From Diphasiastrum complanatum (lineage: Eukaryota > Streptophyta > Lycopodiopsida > Lycopodiales > Lycopodiaceae), in the NCBI GenBank assembly GCA_029204225.1, contig MU831549.1, positions 60,001-124,000 on the forward strand: 64,000 bases of DNA, given 5' to 3'. Shown in pieces: positions 42,914 through 54,170 of this stretch. The notes below the pieces were generated by a model. The model had not been told where the DNA came from. It made no database searches and was given only the letters and a program-made list of their open reading frames with translations. Position numbers and translations under genes: made by a program. How positions within the stretch are numbered: the first letter of the stretch is position 1; every line of letters starts with the position of its first letter.

Positions 42914-43144
42914 CTAATGGCCTTCTGCAAACTGGGTTTGATTTTTTATCCTCTTTGTCATTTCTCGGCTCCAGCTCCCAAATGAGCGAAAAAAGACCAC
43001 AGAAAAAGAGGAATTGCGTTGCACTCTGAAGATGGCTAGCCCAGTAAGAGACGACATGCTGATTCTTGTGCGGTCTCTGTCTTCATTTTCAGCATAATGC
43101 ATTTGAAGGGCTCGCACTGCTGCGCTTGATGAATCAGCCTCCAT
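42914..43144 (-). pseudogene. Third, broken copy of the small membrane-protein gene
   Basis: Starts at 43144 with MEADSSSAAVRALQMHYAEN as in the two intact copies, then loses the frame after EDRDRT. The membrane helix is not encoded, because an internal segment is deleted or frameshifted, and the reading ends TKRIKNQTQFAEGH. Homology continues upstream through the leader, the TATA box (43249-43256) and to about 43510, but lacks the ~80-bp palindrome segment. It ends at the 3' side near 42920. Flanking DNA differs from the inverted-repeat arms. Confidence 0.75.
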
Positions 43145-43248
43145 CTCTACTGACAAACCAAGCAAGGATCTCACAGAAACAAAATGATGTCTAGATCTGC
43201 AGTAACTTGCTACAAGAACAAAAGGTCCGCTGATCAAAATCCCGGAAG

Positions 43249-43256
43249 TTTATATA
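43249..43256 (-). promoter_or_regulatory. TATA box of the third gene copy
   Basis: The minus strand reads TATATAAA in the conserved CTTCC context, ~105 bp upstream of the ATG. Confidence 0.6.
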
Positions 43257-43559
43257 GGAAGTAGAGATGTAGTGATCAGTTGTAGCTGGCAAACACCAGA
43301 TATTTTAATGCTGTTCACGCTCTAGAAACTAGGCCAATGAGCATTCCCTGTCAATAGCGAGAGAAGAGTCCACAAATATTTAATGGCAGACCTGAGAGAA
43401 AGGGCATGACCCACACGCACTCGTCCATCTTCTTCCAACATTGCTCGTCTCCTCTTCTGGATGTGGGTGGGCCATCCAAGACGGGATGAGGAGCAATGCC
43501 GCGTTGGTTATTATTTTACCCTTCCTTGTTTGTTTGACTTTGCCAAATACAATGATTGT

Positions 43560-44423
43560 ACACCATGGCTCTTTGAGCTAGAGCCTACCGTGTTCTTCAT
43601 GCATATTGACAACTTATCTTAAACTATGCGTTATTGTACACATATGCCTTGCCATGTCTGTTGTATTTTAAATATTTGAGAAGATTAAAATAATGTAGTA
43701 GGAATAGCTTAGTAAAATTTTAATGGGTATTCTTAACTTTTACAGAGGAAAATGTTTTAAGGATTGCGATGATAACATGGTGAAAAAAAAAAGAGAAATG
43801 ACATGGACACCCATTTTTTGCAATTTTTTACTTTAAAAAAAAAATGCCAATGTCTAAAATGCTTTGCTAATATATATTACCATGTTGAAAAATATTGCAT
43901 TTTAACAAAAATTGCAATCATACTAAAAAGTTAAGATATAATTTCTAATAACATGTTCAAATTTGCACATATTCTAAATTAATCAATTAAAAGCAAAATC
44001 ATTAAATATAAATAATAATAAAATCAATCAAAAAAAATTATTCTGCTTATTTAAGAAATTATCTAGTAACAAATATTTCAAAATATTAAAACTTCTTTAC
44101 ATAAACTCAAATCAATATTTTTTAGAGTCCTTAATTTTGAAAAAATAAAAATTTGCAGAGATTTACAAAGATTTTTGTAACTAAGCTCTAGAAAATATAA
44201 ATACTAACTAATAATTATTTTAATAGAAATTACTTTAAACATCTAAAATTATATGACTTTTGAAAATATTTAAATTTTTTGAAAAACAGATCTTATCGTT
44301 AGTATCATAATTTAAAACTTGCAATACTGTTGATATATTTCAATACTTTTAAATATTAATCAATTCTAATAATATTCTTTAATTTTTTGAGAATATGATA
44401 ATTCAAGTTTTTTAAAATAGTGT
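43560..44423. other. Very AT-rich DNA, no gene
   Basis: No coding pattern on either strand; homopolymer A/T runs throughout. Confidence 0.7.
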
Positions 44424-44870
<447 letters not shown>

Positions 44871-45329
44871 TACATTTATTACTAATGGCAATGTTACTAA
44901 TTATGACCTATTCATGTCACATTGTCAAAAAAAAGGAGACGTCAATGGCATTGAAGGACTACGCAAGCAACTGAAAAGCTACAACTGTTCTGAAGACTTT
45001 TAATTTACTTTATGCTGGATGTAGAAAAACTGCTCTTAAGACTTCATTTATTTTTTGCTGGACATAGAAAAACTGCTCAGTGACAGGTTTTTCGTAAAAC
45101 TTGCACTTTTATGACAGACCTTAAGTTTCAGACTTAAGTCGATGTTTTGGTACATTTCTTGTCTACAGTTCAGCTTTTTTTGCAGTTTCTCTTCTGGTTG
45201 TTAAGCTGTGGCATTTTCGTTTGACTCTACTTGCATTGTTGTCTCGTTTTTAATTTTCTTATTATGTTCCTTTGCCTAGTTTTTTTGTATTTGGGTGTGT
45301 TGCTAGACTTTTCATAGCTTGTAAAATTA

Positions 45330-45333
<4 letters not shown>

Positions 45334-45389
<56 letters not shown>

Positions 45390-45403
45390 TCGAGTTTTTG
45401 GAA

Positions 45404-45492
<89 letters not shown>
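45334..45492. repeat. (AT)n and (CT)n microsatellites
   Basis: (AT)n 45334-45386, a 22-bp unique spacer, then (CT)n 45409-45492. Confidence 0.97.
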
Positions 45493-45493
<1 letters not shown>

Positions 45494-45821
45494 GCCTGGC
45501 TTTGCATTTACTTATAGCCACCATTCTCGCACTCCTTCTGGCTGCCTTTCATGGCCGTTTTTTGCATTGATGGCTACGTTTACTCGTGGCGCGCTATGTC
45601 CTTTTTGCTTATTCTTCTGGCTTCGCGGGTTGCTAGTTCATTGTTGTGATCTTTTACTTTGTGGTGTTGTTGCTGTGGTAAAACGTCGCTTGGTTGCGTT
45701 CTTCTGGCGCGTGTTTTTGTTGTTGCATATCCTGCCTCCTACTGCTTCGATTTCTTCAATGTGTTGTGAAGCTGACTCAGGTGCACCAAGGTGCCCTATA
45801 AGACTCTAAGGGGTGACACTC
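45493..45821. other. No gene seen
   Basis: T/G-rich stretch with an 80-codon open frame (45567-45809) of low-complexity hydrophobic residues; no motif supports a gene. Confidence 0.4.
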
Positions 45822-48005
45822 TGTAGCGCAGGCATCCCAAAGGGAGCCGGGAACCACGACTTAGCTTCCCAGCCTTCAACTCTTGCCATCTAAACCCACT
45901 TGACATACAAGCAGCCAACTCGCCAACAACGATCAGACTTAACCAGCTTGAAGTTCCGAAAACCAACATTGAGATCCAACCTGGCACCATGCCAGATCGG
46001 GGGTCCCAATGTGGGTGACTTCCCTACAAGCAAGTCGCCCGACATATATCAAACTTAACCAACTCGAAGCTTCGTTACAAACGAGTAACATCCATTCCAA
46101 GCAAGCCGTCTGACTTACATCAGACTTAACCAACTGAAAGCTTCGTCACGAGCGCTGGAAGCCAACCTGGCGCCACGCCAGACTGGACAGCCATAAACAG
46201 GTAACATCCACCCAAGCAAGCCATCCAACTCAGCCGACAGGTTAGAGCCCGTTCCCCAAGAGCTTAACCCATTCACTTTCATGCAAGGAATACTCAGAAC
46301 CACAAGCCGCGACAGATATGGAAACAACCAGTTCCTGGACCAAATGGTCCTGACAACATACCGCTGGCGCCACGGACCGAACGGTCCCAACGGCATACTA
46401 CTGGCGTCCTGGGATACGACCCTCAGCTTTGTGCCAAGTTAAAAATTTTGAAAGCGGCCTTACAACTGGCGCTTTTACCGAACACTGAAACCCAGAAGGT
46501 AATCAGAGTCAGTTTGAGGAAAATCCCACTTTATTGATAGATCTGAGAAGGTTACATTTCAAGTGTGTGACCGACCCTAGTCTCCGGGGCGCTAGCATGC
46601 CAAGGCGAGAGCCATGACAACATTCCAGCAAGGGAGGCTGAGACTTGGTTGGAGCTCGGCCTGAGTCGCAACCCACACTCCCCTATAGTTTTGGTGTGAT
46701 TCGGCACACCCCTCATACCAAGCACTCTACCCAAGCTGGTAAAGCACGTTTTCCTCTCTCTAGGATTTTCTCTTTCTAGATAGTCATTTTCTCTCTCTAG
46801 ATTTTATTGATCCCCAGGCTTCCTTTAATCATGCCTAGATCGTGTGAGGTGATTGCACATCGATCTGAGCTCTCTGGACTCCGCTAGAACCGATCAAAGA
46901 TTTTCAACCATAGGAACTTGGCGCCGGTTCGATTCTGGTCACAGTGGCGCCGGGAGCGGCGCCGGCGCCATTGGCGCCGGTAGTAGTAGGGGCGCTGCTG
47001 GCGCCGGGGACATAGCTGGCGCCGATGGCGCCGGAAGTAAAGCTTGTAAAGGTAGCTTTACAACATCCACCCCACCTTTATAAAATCTGATGTCCTCATC
47101 AGATGTCAGATTAAAGTAAAGGTGTCTCCCAATTAAAATAACTATACATTTAAGCTACTTGGCACAGTACTCAATTTACTGGCCACTTTTTATTAACATT
47201 GAAGCTGGCACACCACAAGTCGGAGGCTCAGCTCTTTGTACTGAAAGATTACATAACTTGAAAATATATCTTTGTCTGGGAAAAGCGTAGATTTGATATC
47301 GCTTTCCTAAAACCCAAAAACCTTATTAACTGGTGACAAAGGCCTTTCTTTGAAATGTTCGCCCCTGTCGCTTCTGACTTTCGACTTTGGAACTCCTTTG
47401 AGCTCCTGATTTGTCCTTGATGCACTTTGTGTTGAGCTCCCTGAGCTCCAGATTACTTCAGTTCCGCACAGGTATCAGGGCTCCCTGAGCCAAAGGATTT
47501 ATCGTTTAATTGCCCACTTTATGGTCCACTCCGTGCCTTGTTGCTTTTGCACCTTGATTTCTCTCCTTGTCCCAGCCTGATCTTGATACTTTTCCATCTT
47601 GGCTCTTTAAGGTAGGCAAAGATTGAGTACTTCGCAATGCACCTCTCACTTAGCTTGAAGTAGCTCTTTGAATCAGCCCAAATGTAACCATTGACCTCGT
47701 GGAAAGCCAAAGGGTCGCACCAGTTTGATCCGCATCCGAACTATCTCTTCGCGTTTGTTTGAAGCACCATGTCCGTCGCGCAAAACTTGACTTTCACAAT
47801 TCCATCACTGGTCAGTTGCCTCACAGTCAAAACAAGAAGTGTACATCGAGCTTGCACTCAAGTAGCTCTTTTTGAATCAGATCTCAAAAAGAGTTTGCAC
47901 TAGTCCGATCTCAACGCAAACTGTCCCTTAGCGTCCATTCGAAATACCAAGTCTCTCATGCAAGACTCAACTTTCACAGTTCCTTCATTGATCAGCTGTC
48001 TTACA
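45822..48005 (-). mobile_element. Large (~2.2 kb) LTR, second copy
   Basis: Homologous to 19860-21974, with TGTAGCGCAGGC at the start and CAGCTGTCTTACA at the end. No primer site or coding region lies beside it, and the flanking pentamers (CACTC, CGTAA) do not match, so it is a recombined or solo LTR without a visible target duplication. It contains eight GGCGCC palindromes in 46920-47032. Orientation is assigned from the other copy. Confidence 0.75.
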
Positions 48006-48029
48006 CGTAACACAAGCCAGCGTATTCAT

Positions 48030-48465
48030 ATGTTTCCTCATCATTGCTGGTCCGCAGTAGATTCAGACATGCTAAGTGTGAAGGACTTCCTTCTAAGGTG
48101 TAATCATGTGGTTACATCTTGAGTCTCATAGAGAATTGATAACAAATCTAATGCATCCTTAGAGGTTTTGCACGTGGTAATACGAGATTTCTGGGAGTCG
48201 GCCAGATTGAGTGTGATACATGCTAAGGCCTTCTGATCTTTGATCTTCTATGCCTTTGCTTGATCACCATCTTCTGGTTTCAGGTTAGAACCTTCTACTA
48301 TATCCCAAAGATCTCTATCTATCAACATTATCCAGAGTTTTAACTTCCAGATGTAGAAGTTAGAACCATTGAACTTGTCAATGATTCTGGCCTCTATGAG
48401 ACATGTTAACAATAATACAAATACAATAATCTCTTGATTTATTGAGCTATGCTCTTATACCAATT
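48030..48465 (-). pseudogene. Copia gag start and primer-binding site
   Basis: The minus strand reads IDKFNGSNFYIWKLKLWIML and DRDLWDIVEGSNLKPEDGDQ, a copia gag N-terminus, with stops further on. TTGGTATAAGAGC (48451-48463) is a one-mismatch primer site next to the LTR edge at 48466. The large LTR at 45822-48005 truncates it. Confidence 0.75.
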
Positions 48466-50044
48466 TGATAGGACGGTAGAACGCAACCAGAGAAGAGAGA
48501 AGGAAATAGTTGCGGAACGACTCTCCCGTTATTATGGGCTGCTACATGCAAAAACAATCTAATGAATGTAAATGCTAAGTTATAATCGCAGCTCAAGTGC
48601 TCTGCCCAACAGGATCTTAATAAATCAATTCATACTAAAAAACAAATGGTCATATGAATACAGTCCACCGAAGATATTAGAAATGGTCTGAGGTATTACT
48701 AGAAATCAGATTTAATGAGAAGTTCAGTTCTGAAAAACTTAGATTGATTGTTTGATGAAAATCGCAAGTTTCTCAGGCGTCAAAGACAACCATTGTCTGA
48801 TAAAAAACTGAGGAGTCATAGACGTCCATGTTCTGATCAGAGTGAGTAAACATACGTGATCAAACAGAAGCGAAGTGCATTCAAATTATAGTAAGCATTC
48901 ATCTACGTTATACACAGATAGAAAAGCATATTGCTGCTATATTACACTGAAGCATACAATGAGTTACAACCAGAATGGCGGCATAACTTGGAAGCTCAAA
49001 TTCATTCGTCTCATGGACAGAGCATCATGTAGAGAGTGTGCTATGAAGGTGTATTTATACACCGGATCTATGTATCTAATTACAATAAATGTTTGTCATC
49101 TAATTAAGTACTTTGTTGTACTCAGGGAGTAGTTGAACTACAATGACAAAATGACAACTGTACATTAAATACATGGTCAGACGACTCGAGATCGCTGACG
49201 TGGACGAGTGTCCCATTTTCTCTCACTTTGCATTTTTTGGGAAGTGACTGGAGACGTTTCTCGTTGAAAATAGATGACCTTCACCCTTTTCTCTCTCTTC
49301 ACATTTCTCCCGAAAAAGACAAAAAAGATGAAAAAGCCGAAAAGGCTGAAGGTGTTAAAAACAGTTCATTTGTTGAAGTCACACTTCAGTTGATGAACGA
49401 AGTTGTCGAAGAAGTTAGAGACTTCGGAGACTTTGGACACTTCGGATGTGGAAGAAGTCGGACACTTCGGTTAATGAATGAAGCTGTCAAAAAGTTGGAG
49501 ACTTTGGAGACTTTGGTTGTGGAAGAAGTTGGACACTTCGGTTGATGACTGAAGTTGTCAAAAAGTGAAAGATGTTGATGGAAGAAGTCGGACACTTCGG
49601 TTGATGGTTGAAGTTGTCAAAGAAGTCAGAGACTTTGGAGACTTCGATGGAAGACGTCAAGCACTTTGGTTGATGACTGAAGTTGTCAAAGAAGTCGAAG
49701 ACTTCGATGTCAAGTGACTTGATTATTGAAGAAGTCTAGGGTGATCAGGCCTTCGATGTTCTTCATGATGCTTTGACATTCGAATGCAGAAGTAGACGAG
49801 AATGGATACCCTTTGATGTAGATCAGCCAGAAAGTCGATGAAGTCGACTTTCAAATAGTTCAACTTCTTTGATGAAGATTAGCCGAATAGGAAACCTTTG
49901 TGATTCCTACATGTATCAGATGAGCAGACATAGAACCAAAAAGAGGTTGCATCTGATCCTAGATCATTAAAAAAAATGTGCAAGAAGAATCTTGAAATGA
50001 AAATAGTATCACAAAGGAGGAAACATTGAGCTTAGTTTCCAACA
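48466..50044 (-). mobile_element. Copia 5' LTR with internal minisatellite
   Basis: On the minus strand it starts TGTTGGAAACTAAGCTCAA (a common copia LTR start) at 50044 and ends CCGTCCTATCA at 48466, directly before the primer site. About 1.58 kb. A TATA-like GTATAAATAC on the minus strand lies near 49056. The minisatellite at 49370-49720 is inside the presumed U3. Confidence 0.65.
49370..49720. repeat. Minisatellite, ~65-85 bp unit, about five copies
   Basis: The unit contains GGAAGAAGTCGGACACTTCGG, then TTGATGACTGAAGTTGTCAA, then GAGACTTTGGAGACTTCG, with variation in length. Each unit carries short GAAGTC/GACTTC inverted repeats. Confidence 0.85.
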
Positions 50045-50189
50045 AAATAGGTCATGTTTTTCGCATTGGCTTCCTTTACATCTTTAGCTTCAATTTACTA
50101 GTAAGATAATCCATAACTATTATAATATATCCAGCTTGCATGTAATGAGCAGCGGGATGCATCGGATTCACAACAACACCCGCCACGAT

Positions 50190-51030
50190 TTGCGACGATG
50201 ACGAAAACCCAATCCGACATGGACGTCACAATGCGACGTCTGACGTGGACGTCACATTGCGACGTCCAAAGACGTGGCAAACGCTCTGACGTTGATGTCG
50301 CATTGCGACGTCTCGGAATTCAGTCGGATTTTGACGTTTGTAAACACAGAATGATGCCAAAATTTCACCGACAGATGTCCGACGCGCATCCGACGTTCAT
50401 CCAATGTATGCTTGGACGTCGGAATATGACGTCCCATAAAGTTGTCGGAATCCGACATCCCATAAAGTTGTTGGAATCCGACGTCTATTAACAGAATGAT
50501 AAAAAAAAATGTCTGACGTGTGTCCGACATCTATTCGACGTGTTAGGACGTCTCGGATTCCGACGTCCCAAATTAAATAAAAATAAAAGCGTAAAAAATA
50601 GCGCGCGCATTTTTATTGGGTTTTTCTTGGAGTTGAGTTCTTGGAGAAGCAATGTTTGTGAATTGTTTTTAAAACAATATCCGACGTCTGTGCCCATTCA
50701 GGCCCGGACAAATGTGCCAGATGTCGTGGACAGGCTTTTTGGCTTGCCGACGTGAACGTCGGAATCCGACGCACGTCGGGGTCTGACGTCCACGTCGGAT
50801 TACACGTATCTTTTTTAAAAAAATTTGTGACAGGTCATATCCATGTCTGCAAGTCGGAATCCGACATGTCAGACTCCGACGTGCCTTTGAAAAATTGGTT
50901 GCCGCCCATATTTCCTGATTGCCGGACTCTGATTTTCGGATTTTTTACTGGGACTTCGGACCTTGACGTGTCAAATTGCGACGAATTATGAAATTTTTGA
51001 GCATATGTCGGATGTAGACGTCAGAATTTG
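50190..51030. repeat. GACGTC palindrome-rich island
   Basis: Perfect GACGTC occurs at 50222, 50235, 50248, 50261, 50307, 50415, 50428, 50480, 50547, 50562, 50683, 50785 and 51017, with many more TGACGT, TCCGAC and GTCGGA motifs, including the near-palindrome GTCGGAATCCGAC. The first four lie at exactly 13-bp steps, and 50415/50428 repeat that step. No coding frame is credible. Confidence 0.85.
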
Positions 51031-51159
51031 CGTGATATATTTATAGATTCAATAAACCACTTTTCAAATGGACTCTGAGCTATGACAGTTTGCAAGGGCA
51101 TCCAATTTGGTTTTCTGGGAGGACGTTCGACATCATTGGCACACATCACAAGATTTGAT

Positions 51160-53354
51160 GAATTGATAGACATTCATGTAAAGGGTTAGGCACCAAAATC
51201 CACCTTTTAGTAACTTCTTTGCAGTGAAATTGACAACAAGGTGTCCACCTCCTATTCTTTCATGAGTCAATTGGATGATTGTTTTGATCTCATGAGGAAG
51301 GAAACATCTACATAAGACCTATCTTGTAAAGTTGTTCTACTATTAAGGTATACAAAGTAGATCTCAAAATTAGTTTGTGTTGCTTTACCTTATTCATATT
51401 TGGAGGTGCTCGTCCCATTATAAGATATTCTATAATCTTTGTTGACCACTTGGGTATGTTAACCTCATTGTTAAGCATATGTTCACGTACAAAGTGATAC
51501 CTAATTTTTATGTGCTTAGTCTAGCATGATAAATAGGATTTTTCACAAGCTATATCTTACTCTAGCTATCACAAAAAGTGACATGCCCAGAGTCCCACTA
51601 AAGTCCTATCTCTACAGTCAACTGTCGCAACCAAGCAGCCACTTGTACAACACTTCCTACAGCTTTATACTCAGCTTTAGTAGATATAGCTACTGTATTT
51701 TGCTTTTCGCTTTTTGGTAGACCATGAAAGACAACCATTACCAATGGGAAAGCATAACCTGACGTAGAGCATATGTCATCTATGCTTCCACCCCAATCTA
51801 CATCGACGTAGCCCTCAAGTTTTACATGGTTTCCATCATGGGAATAAAATAAGTCAAACTTTGTTGTATCCTTCACATGACTAGAAATACACTGAGCGGC
51901 TTTTCAATGTGATTGCTTCAAAAAATGCGTACATTGACTGACTAGTCCCCACAGCATACCAAATATCCGATCTAGTAGGTGTGAGATAGATTATGTTTCC
52001 AACTGAAGAATGATACTCAGTCGCATCAAAGAATTGATGATACTTTTAGAGTTTTGCACCAACAACAATGACAATCATGATACCTTACTATCCTCCATGT
52101 GAAATCTCTCAAGTAATTCAACAACTATTTGATGCATTGAAATCTACATTATACAATCAATGACTTGCAATCTACATTAGCCTTTAGCAACTAGTCTTGC
52201 CTTGTAATTGGCAGTAGATCCATCTACATGATATTTGATTTTATACACCCACTTATTCCCAGTAGATTTCTTATTTGTAGGAAGATCCACAAGTTCCCAG
52301 GTGTTGTGCTTTTCAGTGGACTTCATCTCTTCTTTTTTTGCCAAACTTTGGTCTCTCTCGCTTCTTCAACTATAGCAAGTTCATGGGAATTCTTAATTTC
52401 AGTCATAAGAGTATACTTTACTTGGAACCTTTATGAAGGTCTTTGCTCTCTCATGGATCTTCTAATCTTTCCTACTTGACTTGCAGATGGTGCTTCTTTG
52501 GCACCCTCTTGTACCAGCTTCTCATACCAATTTGGTACTTTATATTTAGGTGATAGGCACTGAGATGACAATAAAAAAGATAAAAGTATTTGAAGTCTCA
52601 CCATCTCATCTTCAAGAAGATTTCTTGAGTCCTTTAGCTTGCCCATCTTTTTTCAGCAATCTTGGGCCCAATGTCCAATTTTATGGCAATGGAGACCTTT
52701 GCCCTTCTTCTTCTTTGAGCCTAAGGATTTCATCAAAAGTATTCTTATTACATATATACTTCTTTTTCTACTTGTCCTTACCTTTTACCGCCAATGCTTT
52801 TTCTTCATTGCCCTTGATTTGGCCCCTATGTTGGGTCCTCTTGTAGCATGATACCATTCGCTCCTCAAGTGCAGGTAATCTCTCCCTTGATGCAATGCCA
52901 CCGATGAAGGTTTGGAATTATTTTATTAACTCGTTTATACAATTTTGAACTAACGCCATGTCCCTTACCACTACTCCAATAGAATGAAGGTCATCCCACA
53001 ATTATTTTATGCATGTAAAGTTGCTTGTCATATTCTCATTGGTCTCCATCTTGATATTCCTCATTTTGCTTCTCATAAACAAATGCATGAAGGATTCAAG
53101 ACCTCGTACTACCTACTTAGAACATCTCATGTCTTTCTTGGAGTGGTAGCATCACTTATATGATCACGCGATCCTTCACAGATAAATTGATGACGGTCAG
53201 AGTCCTCCTCACTTTTTTGTTATAGGCCTTCACATCAGCTTCAAACATTAGATAGGTTATGATGAACTCCCAGAGCTCCTTATCCATGAGAATTTTTTGA
53301 GCTTAAACTTCCAAACATTAAAATTAGCTTGCTTTTACGACTTCCCCCATATTG
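51160..53354 (-). pseudogene. Older copia element, decayed: RNase H, linker, zinc knuckle and gag
   Basis: RNase H at 51598-51876 (TTKFDLFYSHDGNHVKLEGY, VDWGGSIDDICSTSGYAF, STKAEYKAV) is recognisable, then RT fragments, then the integrase-RT linker near 52440-52560 (WYEKLVQEGAKEAPSASQV). A CCHC-type knuckle near 52640-52700 (CHKIGHWAQDC) and gag remains up to 53350 follow. Integrase and protease are largely absent. The complete copia at 53360 is inserted just upstream of its gag ATG (near 53350); the leader resumes at 59255. Confidence 0.75.
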
Positions 53355-53359
53355 GACAT

Positions 53360-54170
53360 TGATGGAAAGTGCAAAATGAAATTCCAGCAAAATTCTGGTG
53401 ACAAACTGATGGGAGTCTTTTGAACGATTCGCAAAATTTTTGCGAAACTATTCTGATCACAAATAATTTATGCTCGAGAAGAATTCGCGAAAAGATCAAT
53501 TAGGCTCTGTAACAAAATGAAACGAAACAAAACAAAACTAGACGAAACGAAACGAAACTTGAATGGGCTCTGAAATTGATTTATGTTGAAAGCCAAGTGA
53601 TCGCAAAGCGAAACGAAAGCATTCACGAACAAAATCAGTTCTTGTGGAATTCAGATATGATTGCTGGTCACTGCCGACTACATCATTCCTACAATCCTCC
53701 AGAATGTAGACAGACACTGCTGCTTACTAGCGGACTTCTGGATCTGCTGATCCTCTTACAAGATTGTCTCGCTCATAGGCAGACATGTATTCTGTATTTT
53801 TTTTGTCTAACTGTTTTATGCATCAAGTAGAATGTATATAGTTCGCGAACTTTTTCGTGTCGCGTCGAGTAACTTCCCTGATCAGAAAGATTAAACATCT
53901 ATAAATTATCATGGATTACAAGAGTGGCGGATTAGCCACGTCCTAAAGTACTTCTGTTGATGTCACAATATTAGATCAAATATTTGTACCCCATGGTACT
54001 TGGTTAATCTTCTTGGTCCTTTGTGGAGCATGAATGATTTTGTGTCGCGAAACATTTTTGTGTCATGTGTCGCGAAATTGTTCGCGAACATTTTGCTTTG
54101 TGTGTCTTCTGTGTCAAAACTAGGGTGGAAAGCTAGCAAAGCTTTGCAATTGAAACGTTTTGTTTTTTCA
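53360..54170 (-). repeat. 3' LTR of the complete copia (811 bp, internally deleted)
   Basis: Matches the 5' LTR but lacks ~270 bp corresponding to about 58551-58815. The same segment is present in the LTR at 36219-36814, so the loss happened in this LTR. TTCGCGAA motifs are partly decayed (for example TTCGCAAAA near 53432). Confidence 0.9.

Noticed and set aside
46853-47083. Gly/Ala-rich 76-codon frame
   Set aside because: It comes from the GGCGCC cluster of a large LTR; the homologous LTR does not keep the frame.
45822-48005. Solo LTR with target duplication
   Set aside because: The LTR itself is sound, but the flanking pentamers differ (CACTC and CGTAA), so I do not claim a target duplication or a simple solo-LTR event.
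49228-49545. 105-codon frame with acidic repeats (EVRDFGDFGHFG)
   Set aside because: It is a translation of the minisatellite inside a copia LTR; the unit changes length and frame from copy to copy.
50198-50491. 97-codon frame through the GACGTC island
   Set aside because: Residue pattern (DVDV, RRLTWTSHCDVQ) merely reflects the repeated nucleotide motif; stops interrupt neighbouring repeats.
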